From positions 62,001 through 126,000 of the forward strand of contig PBVE01000018.1 of NCBI GenBank assembly GCA_002728135.1: 64,000 bases of DNA, in the 5' to 3' direction. This DNA is from Rhodospirillaceae bacterium (GTDB taxonomy: Bacteria; Pseudomonadota; Alphaproteobacteria; UBA828). The position numbers were made by a program, and so were the translations under genes. The notes under the pieces were generated by a model that worked only from the letters and a program-made list of their open reading frames with translations, was not told the origin of the DNA and did not search any database. This document shows, one piece after another, positions 26,545 to 36,045 of this stretch. Position 1 is the first letter of the stretch, and every line of letters begins with the position of its first letter.

Positions 26545-27474
26545 TTAGAAATTAACCATATCTCCACCTTTAAGAGCTAACCTTGTGCGAGCTTCTTCAG
26601 GGCTCGCAACCTCAAGACTTAAATCCTCGATTATGCGTTTGATTTTTGCGACCTGCTCTGCGTTAGAATTAGCCAATTTTTTCTTTGCTATATATAAACT
26701 ATCTTCCAGACCAACCCTTACGTTTCCCCCCATAATAGCTCCCATAGTACACATTGACATCTGATGTCTTCCTGCGGCAAGAATTGACCATTCATAATTG
26801 TTGCCAAATAGAGAGTTAGCAATCTTACGCATATGTAATAGGTTTTCATGGTCAGCACCGATTCCTCCCAAGATTCCAAAAATCGTTTGAACAAAGAAAG
26901 GGGGATTTATTATACCTCGATCAACAAAATGTGCTAAAGTGTATAAGTGACCTACATCATAACATTCAAATTCAAAACGAGTTCCATGCCCCTCACCTAA
27001 TTCTTTCAAAATATACTCAATGTCTTGAAAAGTATTTTTAAAAATAAAATCCTTAGTATGAGCTAAATGTTCTTCTTCCCATTTATGTTTAAAAGATGGA
27101 TATCTTTCTAACATTGGGTATAAACCAAAATTCATAGAACCCATGTTTAAAGAACACATTTCTGGACTTGATTTTATGGGAGCAGCGAGTCGTTCTTCTA
27201 ATGTCATACCAAGACCGCCTCCCGTAGTAATATTTATAACTGCATCAGTTTGTTGTTTAATACGAGGTAAAAATTCCATGAACACGTCTGGGTTAGGTGT
27301 GGGGCTACCATCTTCAGGGTTTCTCGCATGTAAGTGTAATATAGACGCCCCTGCATCAGCTGCCGCCACTGCATCTTCAGCAATCTGATCTGGGGTTAAT
27401 GGAAGATGAGGAGACATAGTAGGCGTATGAACACCTCCAGTAACTGCACACGTTATAATCACACTATCTGACAT
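26545..27474 (-). CDS. BKACE family beta-keto acid cleavage enzyme
   Basis: 309 residues, the family's normal length. ILHLHARNPEDGSP carries the paired zinc-binding His (HLHAR), ITTGGG and CSLNMGSMNFG are strong motifs, and EFECYDVGHL and NVRVGLEDSLYI complete the TIM-barrel active site. BKACEs use Zn2+ to condense a beta-keto acid with acetyl-CoA, giving acetoacetate and a new CoA ester, as in 3-keto-5-aminohexanoate (Kce), dehydrocarnitine and related pathways. The neighbours do not identify the substrate. A 3-hydroxyacyl-CoA-dehydrogenase-like gene at 30848 is similar to carnitine dehydrogenase, but the two are not linked. Confidence 0.92.
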   Translation of the reverse strand: MSDSVIITCAVTGGVHTPTMSPHLPLTPDQIAEDAVAAADAGASILHLHARNPEDGSPTPNPDVFMEFLPRIKQQTDAVINITTGGGLGMTLEERLAAPIKSSPEMCSLNMGSMNFGLYPMLERYPSFKHKWEEEHLAHTKDFIFKNTFQDIEYILKELGEGHGTRFEFECYDVGHLYTLAHFVDRGIINPPFFVQTIFGILGGIGADHENLLHMRKIANSLFGNNYEWSILAAGRHQMSMCTMGAIMGGNVRVGLEDSLYIAKKKLANSNAEQVAKIKRIIEDLSLEVASPEEARTRLALKGGDMVNF

Positions 27475-27710
27475 GCTTACTCTCCATGAATGTTCAGAAT
27501 TATAAAGAAACGGTTTTATTATAATTCAATAATCAAAGCTAGTATGCACTATAGTAATTATTTATAAAAAGTTATAAATCAATTTTATAAATTGAGTATA
27601 TCTTATCCTAAGATTATTATTTAGTAGATTATTTATACGAACGTTAGCGAATCTAAGATATAGTGGGCTTCTGCACTAGAAAACCTTTAATTGATAGAAA
27701 GCTAGTAAAC

Positions 27711-28325
27711 ATGTTTTGCAGAAAAATTTTGTTAACTTTATTTCTTATACCCTTAGTTAGTTTTTGTGCAATTATCCTAGAAGCACGTGCAGAAATTGAA
27801 GATATTATATTAAGTCCCAAAACACTAATAGACAGAGCCCTGGAAGCACGAAGCACATCTGATATTGTTAAAGATAATGAGATTATTTTGGATGTAAATG
27901 CTGCAATGATCAAACTAAAAACATACCGTCCTTCAACAGAAATATATGAACAAAGATTATTAATTACTGGCCTATTTATTGATAAAATAACTCATGACTC
28001 TCTTAAAGAGGCAGTTGGTCAAATTACAGATATAAAGAATATTTACTGGCATGCTAGCTATCCTAATAATCTAACAAACAATTCTAATAAAAATACTTAT
28101 CTAAATTGGAACGAAGCATTATCTATACGGACAGAATTAAAATTTAACTTGATACGCACTAAAGGTATTGCTGATGTAAATTTCAGAGTATCTTTAGATT
28201 ATACAGGAACAGCCTATATCTTAGGTCGTGCACGCTCTGAAAAAGAACGTAATAGAGTGCTAAGGGTAGCCATTAATACAGATGGTGTAAAAAATGTTGT
28301 TGACTACATAGATATAAGACCTTAG
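27711..28325 (+). CDS. BON-domain periplasmic protein (DolP/OsmY-like)
   Basis: The ATG at 27711 gives 205 residues with a clean signal peptide (FCRKILLTLFLIPLVSFCAI, cleavage probably after EARA). A GTG at 27663 would add 16 residues without improving it. Two BON modules follow: residues about 50-125 (LDVNAAMIKLKT, TGLFIDKITHDSLKEAV) and about 140-205 (VNFRVSLDYTGTAYILGRA, GVKNVVDYIDI). BON proteins bind phospholipid at the outer membrane. No classical lipobox (the Cys lies in SFCA), so it may be soluble. No operon partner. Confidence 0.82.
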   Translation: MFCRKILLTLFLIPLVSFCAIILEARAEIEDIILSPKTLIDRALEARSTSDIVKDNEIILDVNAAMIKLKTYRPSTEIYEQRLLITGLFIDKITHDSLKEAVGQITDIKNIYWHASYPNNLTNNSNKNTYLNWNEALSIRTELKFNLIRTKGIADVNFRVSLDYTGTAYILGRARSEKERNRVLRVAINTDGVKNVVDYIDIRP

Positions 28326-28482
28326 CAGACAATTTATTATTACGTCGTATAGTCAAAACAGACCTAATATATCGTTTTCTATAAGAGATAATTCTGGTAA
28401 TCACTATATGCAACTAATTGACTAAAATATAACTAAAGAAAATAATAAATATTTATCTTTTATATTCAAGAATGTATTTAAA

Positions 28483-29076
28483 ATGACCAGACAAAAAGAG
28501 AAGAATAATACCGAAGATTTTCGTCTTGCAATGCGTAGGTTCGCCGCAACTGTATCCATTATAACAACTATTTCTAATGATAAAAAATCTCATGGTATGG
28601 CGGCAACTGCAGTTACATCACTATCTTTTGACCCCCTCTCTATTTTAATTGCAGTAAACCAAAACGCATCAATGTTTAAAAGCCTTCGGGATTCAGGAAT
28701 TTTCTGTATTAACGTTTTGCAATCTAAGCAAACAAAACAATGTGATATATTTTCACGTAAAGAAACAAGAGACCAACGCTTTAAAGTTGGAAACTGGGAA
28801 ACAGGTTATAAAGATCTACCTTATTTAGCTAATGCGCAAGCATCAATCTTTTGTAATATAGACCAGGAAATAAATGCTGGAAGTCATAGTGCTTTCATAG
28901 GATTAGTGAAAAAGGTATTAATTGATGAAAGCATTTCCCCACTGATTTATATAAATGGAGGCTTTCTTGATAACAGTTGCCTTGAACAACAAGCTGAAAA
29001 AACAATTACTCCAAAGGGCTCAAAGAAACTCAAGACAAACAACCAAGGTCTAGATGGCTTAGATTGGCTTTGGTAG
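28483..29076 (+). CDS. Flavin reductase domain protein (NADH:FMN reductase of two-component monooxygenases)
   Basis: 197 residues. FRLAMRRFAATVSIITT and HGMAATAVTSLSFDPLSI are the signature of the flavin reductase-like (HpaC/PheA2) family, and the segment GIFCINVL is also typical. It supplies FMNH2 or FADH2 to a monooxygenase. It is 40 bases upstream of the dehydratase operon but may be separate. The LLM oxidoreductase at 3164 is a possible client; not linked. Confidence 0.88.
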   Translation: MTRQKEKNNTEDFRLAMRRFAATVSIITTISNDKKSHGMAATAVTSLSFDPLSILIAVNQNASMFKSLRDSGIFCINVLQSKQTKQCDIFSRKETRDQRFKVGNWETGYKDLPYLANAQASIFCNIDQEINAGSHSAFIGLVKKVLIDESISPLIYINGGFLDNSCLEQQAEKTITPKGSKKLKTNNQGLDGLDWLW

Positions 29077-29116
29077 AAAATAATTCATTATAGATATAAA
29101 ATAACAATTAACCTTC

Positions 29117-30838
29117 ATGACAAATATTAAACGCGGCCTAAACAGAAGACTTGCAAACTATGGGGATACAGAGTTTTCCCTATATTTACGTAAGGCCTTT
29201 GCCAAGTCTATGGGCTATTTGGACAAAGATCTTGAAAAACCTATAGTTGGAATCACAAATACCCACAGTGATTTAGTCAGTTGTCACGGTACGGTTCCAC
29301 AACTTATTTCTGCTGCAAGTGATGGCATAATTGAAGCTGGTGGCCTTCCACTCGTTTTCCCAACAATATCTCTTGGAGAATCTTTTGTTACCCCAACAAG
29401 TATGTATTTCAGGAATCTAATGGCTATGGAAACAGAGGAGATGATCAAAGGTCAGCCACTTGATGCTGTTATTTTGATTGGGGGCTGTGATAAGACGGTA
29501 CCGGCACAATTAATGGCAACTGCAAGTGCTAATCTTCCTTCAATCTCATTAGTTACTGGCCCAATGATGACAGGTAGCTTTCGTGGCGAGAAATTAGGAG
29601 CATGCACTGATTGCAGACGCTATTGGGCTGCTTATCGTGCTGGAGAAGTAACTGATGATGATATTGAAGATATTACAAGTTCTTTGTGTCCTACAGCCGG
29701 CACGTGTATGGTTATGGGAACAGCAAGTACGATGGCTTGCATGACTGAAGCCATGGGGATGATGTTAATTGGAGGAGCTGCCATACCAGCAATTCAGGCA
29801 GATAGAATCAGGCAAGCAAGAAAAACAGGTTACTGCTCTGTAACTTTAAGTAAAAGTAATATTAAACCCAGACAAATAATGACTCAATCAGCACTGACAA
29901 ACGCATTAAGAGTAATGCTTGCAATCGGTGGGTCTACAAATGCACTAATTCATATCGCAGCTATAGCAGGACGTCTTGGATACGACATAGATTACAAAAA
30001 AATCGATAAAATGAGTAGAGAAACACCAGTATTAGTAGACTTAAAGCCTAGTGGTAAACATTATATGGAAGATTTGCAGAATGCCGGTGGAATGATAACC
30101 ATTCTAAGAGAGCTCTCTCCCTTACTTGATCTTGAGTGTTTAACAGTTAGTGGATTGACGCTTGGTGAAGAACTTAATAAGGCTCCACCAAATTGGAAAC
30201 AAGATGTTGTTAGAAGTCTTAATAACCCAATTTTTCCTGAAGGAGGAATTGCGGTATTAACGGGTAATCTTGCCCCAGATGGAGCGATAATTAAACAATC
30301 AGCTGCAAACATTGATTTAACTCAACATGAAGGTAGAGCAATTGTATTTGATGGGTTAGAGGACTTAGCTAATCGTATTGATTTACCTGACCTAGACGTC
30401 GAACCCGATGATATTTTAGTACTGAAAAATGTGGGGCCTAAAGGAGCCCCAGGAATGCCAGAAGCTGGATATATACCGATTCCTCGTAAACTCGCACAGC
30501 AAGGAGTTAAGGACATGGTTAGGATATCAGATGCTCGTATGAGTGGAACTGCATTTGGAACTATAGTTCTGCATGTGTCCCCTGAAGCTGCTATTGGGGG
30601 CTGCCTAGCCATAGTCAAAACTGGCGACCGTATTTCTTTAGATTTAAAAGAACGTAACTTAAACCTACTTCTTCCTGATAAAGAGATTAAAAAAAGATTA
30701 AGTTCCTGGATGCCAAAACAATATGATAATATTCGTGGTTGGAAAAAATTATTTCTACAACACGTTCAACAAGCTCCAAAAGGTTGTGATTTAGATTTTC
30801 TGTGTGCACCAAAGACACTTGGTTCCATACCAAATTAG
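29117..30838 (+). CDS. IlvD/Edd family dehydratase, sugar-acid dehydratase-like
   Basis: 573 residues, typical of IlvD/Edd Fe-S dehydratases. Cluster cysteines are visible in GGCDKTVPAQ, CTDCRRYW and CPTAGTCMVMGTA. The pattern with the SFRG / ACTDCRRYWAAYRAGE stretch is that of L-arabinonate/D-xylonate-type sugar-acid dehydratases rather than ilvD. It removes water from a sugar acid to give a 2-keto-3-deoxy acid. The following genes (3-hydroxyacyl-CoA-dehydrogenase-like and UxaA-type) fit a sugar-acid pathway; the substrate is unknown. Confidence 0.9.
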   Translation: MTNIKRGLNRRLANYGDTEFSLYLRKAFAKSMGYLDKDLEKPIVGITNTHSDLVSCHGTVPQLISAASDGIIEAGGLPLVFPTISLGESFVTPTSMYFRNLMAMETEEMIKGQPLDAVILIGGCDKTVPAQLMATASANLPSISLVTGPMMTGSFRGEKLGACTDCRRYWAAYRAGEVTDDDIEDITSSLCPTAGTCMVMGTASTMACMTEAMGMMLIGGAAIPAIQADRIRQARKTGYCSVTLSKSNIKPRQIMTQSALTNALRVMLAIGGSTNALIHIAAIAGRLGYDIDYKKIDKMSRETPVLVDLKPSGKHYMEDLQNAGGMITILRELSPLLDLECLTVSGLTLGEELNKAPPNWKQDVVRSLNNPIFPEGGIAVLTGNLAPDGAIIKQSAANIDLTQHEGRAIVFDGLEDLANRIDLPDLDVEPDDILVLKNVGPKGAPGMPEAGYIPIPRKLAQQGVKDMVRISDARMSGTAFGTIVLHVSPEAAIGGCLAIVKTGDRISLDLKERNLNLLLPDKEIKKRLSSWMPKQYDNIRGWKKLFLQHVQQAPKGCDLDFLCAPKTLGSIPN

Positions 30839-30847
30839 ATTTTCGAA

Positions 30848-31801
30848 ATGTCAAAATACGCTCACCCAGATGACATAAAAAACATCTCAATAATAGGGGG
30901 AGGTGTCATTGGAGCTAGCTGGTCATCCTTCTTTAGTCTCCAGGGGATGGAAGTAAAAGTTTGTGAAACAAATGCAGATAAAAGATCCACATTTTTTAGA
31001 CGAATTTCAAAAACAAAAAAATTAATTGAAAATTCTAATTTAAGAATTAGTAGAAAATCTGGTAAAATATCCATTTATAATACAATTGAGGATACAGTTT
31101 TAGATACTCATTTTGTCCAAGAGAGTGCCCCAGACAATAAAGAAATAAAATTGAGTGTTTTCAAAGAATTAGATAAAAAAGTTCCGCCTCATGTTCCGAT
31201 TGCTAGTAGTACTTCCTCACTATTGATTACTCCATTACAAAAGCACTGTAAAACAGCCTCCAGGTTTTTTACTGGTCATCCCTATAACCCAGTAAATATA
31301 ATTCCATTAGTTGAAATATCTGGCGGAGACCAGACTGATGAAAAAATATTAGAATGGGCTATGTCCTTTTATACATCACTAGGAAAATATCCTGTTAAAT
31401 TAAACAAAGAAATAATTGGACATATTGCAGGACGCCTTAATGCCGCACTATGGCAAGAAGCAGTACATTTAGTTTCAGAGGGTATAGCTGACGTTGAAAC
31501 CATTGATGCTGCAATTATTAACGGCCCAGGCTTGAGAAGTGCAGTAATGGGACCACATTTAACTTATCATTTAGCAGGAGGAGAAGGAGGCATAAGGCAT
31601 TATATTTCGCATCTTGGTAAAAGTCAGGAACAACGATGGCAATTACTTGGAAAACCGAAATTAGATTCTTCTACATGTAAAAAATTGATTGACGGCATTG
31701 AAGAGGAAAGCAAAGACAAAACTATAGATGACTTGGAAACTGAAAGAGATCTAGCACTAATAAAAATTCTTAAGTCTAGACAAATAAAAACAAAAAAATA
31801 A
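30848..31801 (+). CDS. 3-hydroxyacyl-CoA dehydrogenase family protein (L-carnitine / L-gulonate dehydrogenase-like)
   Basis: 317 residues. IIGGGVIGASWSSFFSLQG near residues 14-32 is the NAD-binding motif, and GHPYNPVNIIPLVEISGG is the active-site stretch with the catalytic His seen in the short-chain 3-hydroxyacyl-CoA dehydrogenase branch that includes L-carnitine dehydrogenase and lambda-crystallin (L-gulonate 3-dehydrogenase). It probably oxidises a 3-hydroxy acid. It is 9 bases after the IlvD-type dehydratase, so it acts in the same pathway; a gulonate-type substrate is attractive but unproven. Confidence 0.88.
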   Translation: MSKYAHPDDIKNISIIGGGVIGASWSSFFSLQGMEVKVCETNADKRSTFFRRISKTKKLIENSNLRISRKSGKISIYNTIEDTVLDTHFVQESAPDNKEIKLSVFKELDKKVPPHVPIASSTSSLLITPLQKHCKTASRFFTGHPYNPVNIIPLVEISGGDQTDEKILEWAMSFYTSLGKYPVKLNKEIIGHIAGRLNAALWQEAVHLVSEGIADVETIDAAIINGPGLRSAVMGPHLTYHLAGGEGGIRHYISHLGKSQEQRWQLLGKPKLDSSTCKKLIDGIEEESKDKTIDDLETERDLALIKILKSRQIKTKK

Positions 31802-31838
31802 TATCAAGTATAACCTATCAATCTTATTTGCAGCTAAA

Positions 31839-33398
31839 ATGACAAAAAAATCAAAAACTTTAGATATAACAAAAAATTTAACGATACGTTTGCATGAAAA
31901 TGATGATGTCGTTATTGCAAGAAATACATTGGATAAAGGATCATTATTATCAGAAAATATGAGTGATTCATTTCATACTATTGAGCAAATACCTCCAGGT
32001 CACAAAGTAGCAATAAGATGTATATCTGAAGGTGAACCAATAAAGAAATTTAACCAGATAATAGGGTTTGCTGAAAAAAACATTAAGCCTGGCGAACACG
32101 TTCATAACCATAATATGAGTTTTGGTAATTTTGAACGTGAATATAAAATAAAAGAAAATTCGAAACCTAGTATTGTATTACCAGAGAGTGCTCGTGCAAC
32201 TTTCTCTGGAATAATTAGGCAGGATGGAAGAATAGCAACTAGAAATTATCTGGCAGTCTTAACCTCAGTAAATTGCTCTGCAACTGTAGCTCGATATATA
32301 GCCGATCATTTTCGTTTTAATACTTTGAATAGTTATCATAATGTTGATGGTGTAATAGCTCTAAGCCATCATAGCGGATGCGGTATGGGAAAAACTTCAG
32401 ATGGTTTTTCTTATCTTAGACGAACACTTGCAGGATATGCTAATCATCCGAACATTGCGGGTTTTCTTCTTCTTGGACTTGGATGCGAAGTTAATCAGGT
32501 CTCTGAACTATTCACTGAACTTGATATAGCTGAAAGTAAAATGAGCCGATTTATGACCATTCAAGATTCTGGTGGAACTACATCAACAGTGAAGCAAGGA
32601 ATAACTGTGATTTCTGAAATGCTAGAAGAAGCAAATCTAATAAAAAGAGATTGTGTTCCAGCAAGTAATTTAATTCTTGGTTTAGAATGTGGGGGATCGG
32701 ACGGTTTTTCTGGAATAACAGCCAATCCATCTCTTGGAAGAGCAGTTGATATTTTAGTTTCAAATGGAGGGACGGCCATATTAGGTGAAACACCTGAAAT
32801 TTATGGTGCAGAACATCTACTAGCTAGCCGTGCTATTTCAGAAAATATCGCTAACAAATTAATGGATCGCATCCGCTGGTGGGAGAAACACGCTAAAGCA
32901 AATGGAGTAGAACTTGATAATAATCCAACTCCTGGGAACCGTAAAGGAGGTATAACAACCATCTTAGAAAAATCATTGGGTGCTGCTGCTAAAGGTGGCA
33001 CTACAGACCTCGTAGAAGTTTATCGTTATGGAGAACAGGTAAATTCTAAGGGTTTTGTTTTTATGGATACCCCAGGTTATGATCCAGTATCGATCACAGG
33101 AATGGTAGCTGGGGGGGCTAACATTGTTTGTTTCACAACTGGACGAGGTTCTGTTTTTGGTTGCAAACCCACACCCAGCCTGAAACTGTCTACGACAACT
33201 AATCTTTATGAGTCAATGAAAGACGATATTGATATAAATTGCGGATCAATAGCTGATGGTATTGTTGATGTTGACACTATGGGACAAAAAATATTCGAAA
33301 AAATTCTTGATACTGCCTCTGGCACCCCCACCAAGAGTGAATTATTAGGTATGGGAGAGGAAGAATTTGTTCCATGGCAAGTTGGAGCTGTTCTTTAA
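31839..33398 (+). CDS. UxaA-type altronate/galactarate dehydratase family protein
   Basis: 519 residues: an N-terminal SAF domain (residues about 10-100; TIRLHENDDVVIARNTLDKG) and a C-terminal UxaA domain with HHSGCGMGKT, LECGGSDGFSG and FTTGRGSVFGCKPTPSLKL. This is the full-length two-domain architecture of altronate dehydratase (UxaA) and relatives (galactarate/GarD). It dehydrates a hexonate or aldarate to a 2-keto-3-deoxy acid using an iron centre. It is 37 bases after the dehydrogenase gene and ends an operon of three; convergent with GMC. Confidence 0.9.
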   Translation: MTKKSKTLDITKNLTIRLHENDDVVIARNTLDKGSLLSENMSDSFHTIEQIPPGHKVAIRCISEGEPIKKFNQIIGFAEKNIKPGEHVHNHNMSFGNFEREYKIKENSKPSIVLPESARATFSGIIRQDGRIATRNYLAVLTSVNCSATVARYIADHFRFNTLNSYHNVDGVIALSHHSGCGMGKTSDGFSYLRRTLAGYANHPNIAGFLLLGLGCEVNQVSELFTELDIAESKMSRFMTIQDSGGTTSTVKQGITVISEMLEEANLIKRDCVPASNLILGLECGGSDGFSGITANPSLGRAVDILVSNGGTAILGETPEIYGAEHLLASRAISENIANKLMDRIRWWEKHAKANGVELDNNPTPGNRKGGITTILEKSLGAAAKGGTTDLVEVYRYGEQVNSKGFVFMDTPGYDPVSITGMVAGGANIVCFTTGRGSVFGCKPTPSLKLSTTTNLYESMKDDIDINCGSIADGIVDVDTMGQKIFEKILDTASGTPTKSELLGMGEEEFVPWQVGAVL

Positions 33399-33416
33399 TA
33401 ATCAGATGGCCAAGGG

Positions 33417-35036
33417 CTATCTATATTCTTTTAATATCATATCTGCTGCTTTCTCCCCTATCATTATAGTTGGAGAATTTGTATTACCTGAAGTTATAAT
33501 TGGCATAATAGAGGCATCAACTATTCGCAATCCAGTGACTCCTCTCAGACATAGCTTTTCATCTACTACAGAATATTTATCACTCCCCATCTTACAGGTA
33601 CCCACTGGATGAAAAATAGTAGTTCCAATATCTCCCGCTGCCTTAAGGAGTGCCTCATCATCCTCGATCTCTATACCTGGTTTTAATTCAATGGGTTGAT
33701 ACTTTTTCAAAGCTGGTTGGGAACAAATATGCCTTGTGATCTTTATTCCCTTAATAGCAACTAGTTGATCCTGAAGAACACTCAAATAGTTAGGTTTTAT
33801 GAGAGGCTGGCTATTCGCTTTATTATCTCTGATGTGAACAGAACCTCTGCTTTGTGGTCTCAAATTACAAACAGAAGTAGTTACAGCTGGGAAGTGGTGT
33901 AATTTTGCACCCAATACCTCGGTGCTTAACGGCTGCACATGATATTCAAGGTTTGGTGTCTCCTGATATGTATCAGATTTAGTAAAACAACCCATTTGAC
34001 TGGGCGCCATACTGAGAGGACCCGATCTAAAGAGAGCATACTGCATTGCCATACCTATTTTACTAAAAATACTATGTGACATTTCATTAAGTGTTTTTAC
34101 ACCTTGAACCTTATAGACCATTCTCATTTGCAGGTGATCCTGAAGATTCTCTCCAACTCCTGGTAATGGATGTAAAACATTTATTCCGGCTCCATTAAGG
34201 ATAGTAGGATTTCCCACACCTGATTTCTCAAGTAACAGAGGGGTGCCTACTGCTCCGGCTGAAAGTATTATTTCATTATTCGACGAAACACGATTCACAG
34301 TTCCTTGAAAAGAAAATTCAAGATTAGATGCATGTAAATTATTATCAAATTTTATTTTTGAAGCATGTGCATGGGTTATAATTTTAAGGTTTTTACGATT
34401 TTTTATTGGGTTTAAAAAAGCTTTTGCGGTGTTCCACCGAACACCATGTTTTTGATTAACTTGAAAATAACCTACGCCATTATTATCACCTCTATTGAAA
34501 TCGTCTGTCTTAGGTATTCCAGCCTGAACTGCTGCTTTTTCAAATGCTGTTAAGATTTCCCATGACAAGCGTTGATTTTCTACTCTCCATTCTCCTCCTT
34601 GGCTATGCCATTGATTTGATTCATATGCATAATCTTCAGACTTGAGAAAATATGGAAAAACATCATCCCAGCCCCAGCCAATATTTCCTAACTGCCTCCA
34701 ATTGTCATAGTCTTTACTCTGGCCACGCATGTAGATCATTCCATTAATAGAAGAACAACCACCCAGAATTTTTCCTCTTGGATATGATAGACTTCTACCA
34801 TTCAAGCCAGATTCAGGTTCAGTTTTAAAACACCAATCAGTTTTAGGATTGTTCATTGTGTAGAGGTAGCCAATTGGTACATGGACCCAAAAATGATTTC
34901 CTTGTCCTCCTGCTTCAAGAAGTAAAACAGTTGTATTAGGATTAGCACTTAACCTATTAGCTAAAACACAACCTGCGGAACCAGCTCCTACTATGACATA
35001 ATCAAAAGTTCCTAAATCATTAAGTTGATTAGGCAT
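33417..35036 (-). CDS. GMC family FAD oxidoreductase (choline/alcohol dehydrogenase-like)
   Basis: 539 residues with the full GMC layout: FAD motif YVIVGAGSAGCVLANRL at 13-29, GGCSSINGMIYMRGQ near 95, GVGENLQDHLQ near 290, and FHPVGTCKMG plus SGNTNSPT at the C-terminus, which carry the catalytic His and the second His/Asn. It oxidises an alcohol such as choline or an alkanol. It is the second gene of a two-gene minus operon, 24 bases after the TauD-like dioxygenase. Confidence 0.93.
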   Translation of the reverse strand: MPNQLNDLGTFDYVIVGAGSAGCVLANRLSANPNTTVLLLEAGGQGNHFWVHVPIGYLYTMNNPKTDWCFKTEPESGLNGRSLSYPRGKILGGCSSINGMIYMRGQSKDYDNWRQLGNIGWGWDDVFPYFLKSEDYAYESNQWHSQGGEWRVENQRLSWEILTAFEKAAVQAGIPKTDDFNRGDNNGVGYFQVNQKHGVRWNTAKAFLNPIKNRKNLKIITHAHASKIKFDNNLHASNLEFSFQGTVNRVSSNNEIILSAGAVGTPLLLEKSGVGNPTILNGAGINVLHPLPGVGENLQDHLQMRMVYKVQGVKTLNEMSHSIFSKIGMAMQYALFRSGPLSMAPSQMGCFTKSDTYQETPNLEYHVQPLSTEVLGAKLHHFPAVTTSVCNLRPQSRGSVHIRDNKANSQPLIKPNYLSVLQDQLVAIKGIKITRHICSQPALKKYQPIELKPGIEIEDDEALLKAAGDIGTTIFHPVGTCKMGSDKYSVVDEKLCLRGVTGLRIVDASIMPIITSGNTNSPTIMIGEKAADMILKEYR

Positions 35037-35060
35037 TTAATCTCCTTCTTAGTCGGTTTA

Positions 35061-35882
35061 TTATCTAACTGGTTTATTACCTTCAATTAAAATACGAGTC
35101 ATTTCTCTAGGTAAGTTGCCAAAATTATTCTCAACTCTATGCATGGTACATCGATTATCCCATATTAAGATATCACCACTTTTCCACCTATGCCTGTACA
35201 AAAACTTATCTTGGGTGGAAAAATCAATTAAGTAATCTAATAATTTATCTCCCTGCTCATAATCCATTCCTATAAGGTGATCTATTCGATTTGGGTTAAG
35301 GTAAATTGCCTTATGTCCTGTTTCGGGGTGAGTTCTAACAATTGGGTGGATAACATCTGATGTTTCACTATTTTCTTGTTCTGACAATTTAGGTACTTTA
35401 GATGCATTACGCCTAGAAAGGTATTTATGTACAGCATCAATTTTACTTATTTTATCTTTAACTACAGGGTCCAAACTTTTCCATGCGGAGCTCATATCAG
35501 CAAAAATCGTATCACCTAATCCATTACCCGGTATTATATTTGCACACAATAATGTGATTGCAGACGGATTATCCAAATATGAGTCGTCAGTGTGCCAGAA
35601 TGAACCAAGAACAATTTTTTGACCATCACCTAATGTATCACGGTGTTGATTAGAAATAACTGAAATTTCAGGAAAGCTTTCATTACGATGTTCCCTTATT
35701 AATTGGACTTTAGGTGTCCCAAGTTTATGAGCTAGTTGTGAAAATAACTTAGGGGTAAATTGCTTGCCACGCAAACAAACAACACCATACTCCAAAAGGG
35801 TGTTATTTAATTGGCATTCTGATTTATTAACAATATGATCATTTAACTTACAATCAATAATTTTACCAAATGGTCTCATCAC
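35061..35882 (-). CDS. TauD/TfdA-family Fe(II)/2-oxoglutarate dioxygenase
   Basis: 273 residues. The iron triad is His97 and Asp99 in FWHTDDSYL with His248 in CTMHRVENN; the 2-oxoglutarate-binding Arg is near 263 in MTRILIEG. Members hydroxylate taurine, alkylsulfonates, herbicides, gamma-butyrobetaine or other small acids using O2. It is the first gene of an operon with the GMC oxidoreductase, so oxidation of a hydroxylated product to aldehyde or acid is likely. Substrate unknown. Confidence 0.9.
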   Translation of the reverse strand: MMRPFGKIIDCKLNDHIVNKSECQLNNTLLEYGVVCLRGKQFTPKLFSQLAHKLGTPKVQLIREHRNESFPEISVISNQHRDTLGDGQKIVLGSFWHTDDSYLDNPSAITLLCANIIPGNGLGDTIFADMSSAWKSLDPVVKDKISKIDAVHKYLSRRNASKVPKLSEQENSETSDVIHPIVRTHPETGHKAIYLNPNRIDHLIGMDYEQGDKLLDYLIDFSTQDKFLYRHRWKSGDILIWDNRCTMHRVENNFGNLPREMTRILIEGNKPVR

Positions 35883-36045
35883 AAATAATTCCCGGTTTTT
35901 AAAAATTCAATCGTCAAAAAAACATAATAAAAGGTTTAACTTGTTTTTTTTGAGAGTCTAATCTGTAATACTTCTAATTATTAATTTTTGACACAAGACT
36001 ATAAATCCAACATATCTGAAAAATTTTAATTGAACGTGCATAAAA

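Noticed and set aside
27579-27595. AT-rich inverted repeat TCAATTT/AAATTGA upstream of BKACE and BON genes
   Set aside because: Seven-base AT-only palindromes are expected by chance at this base composition.
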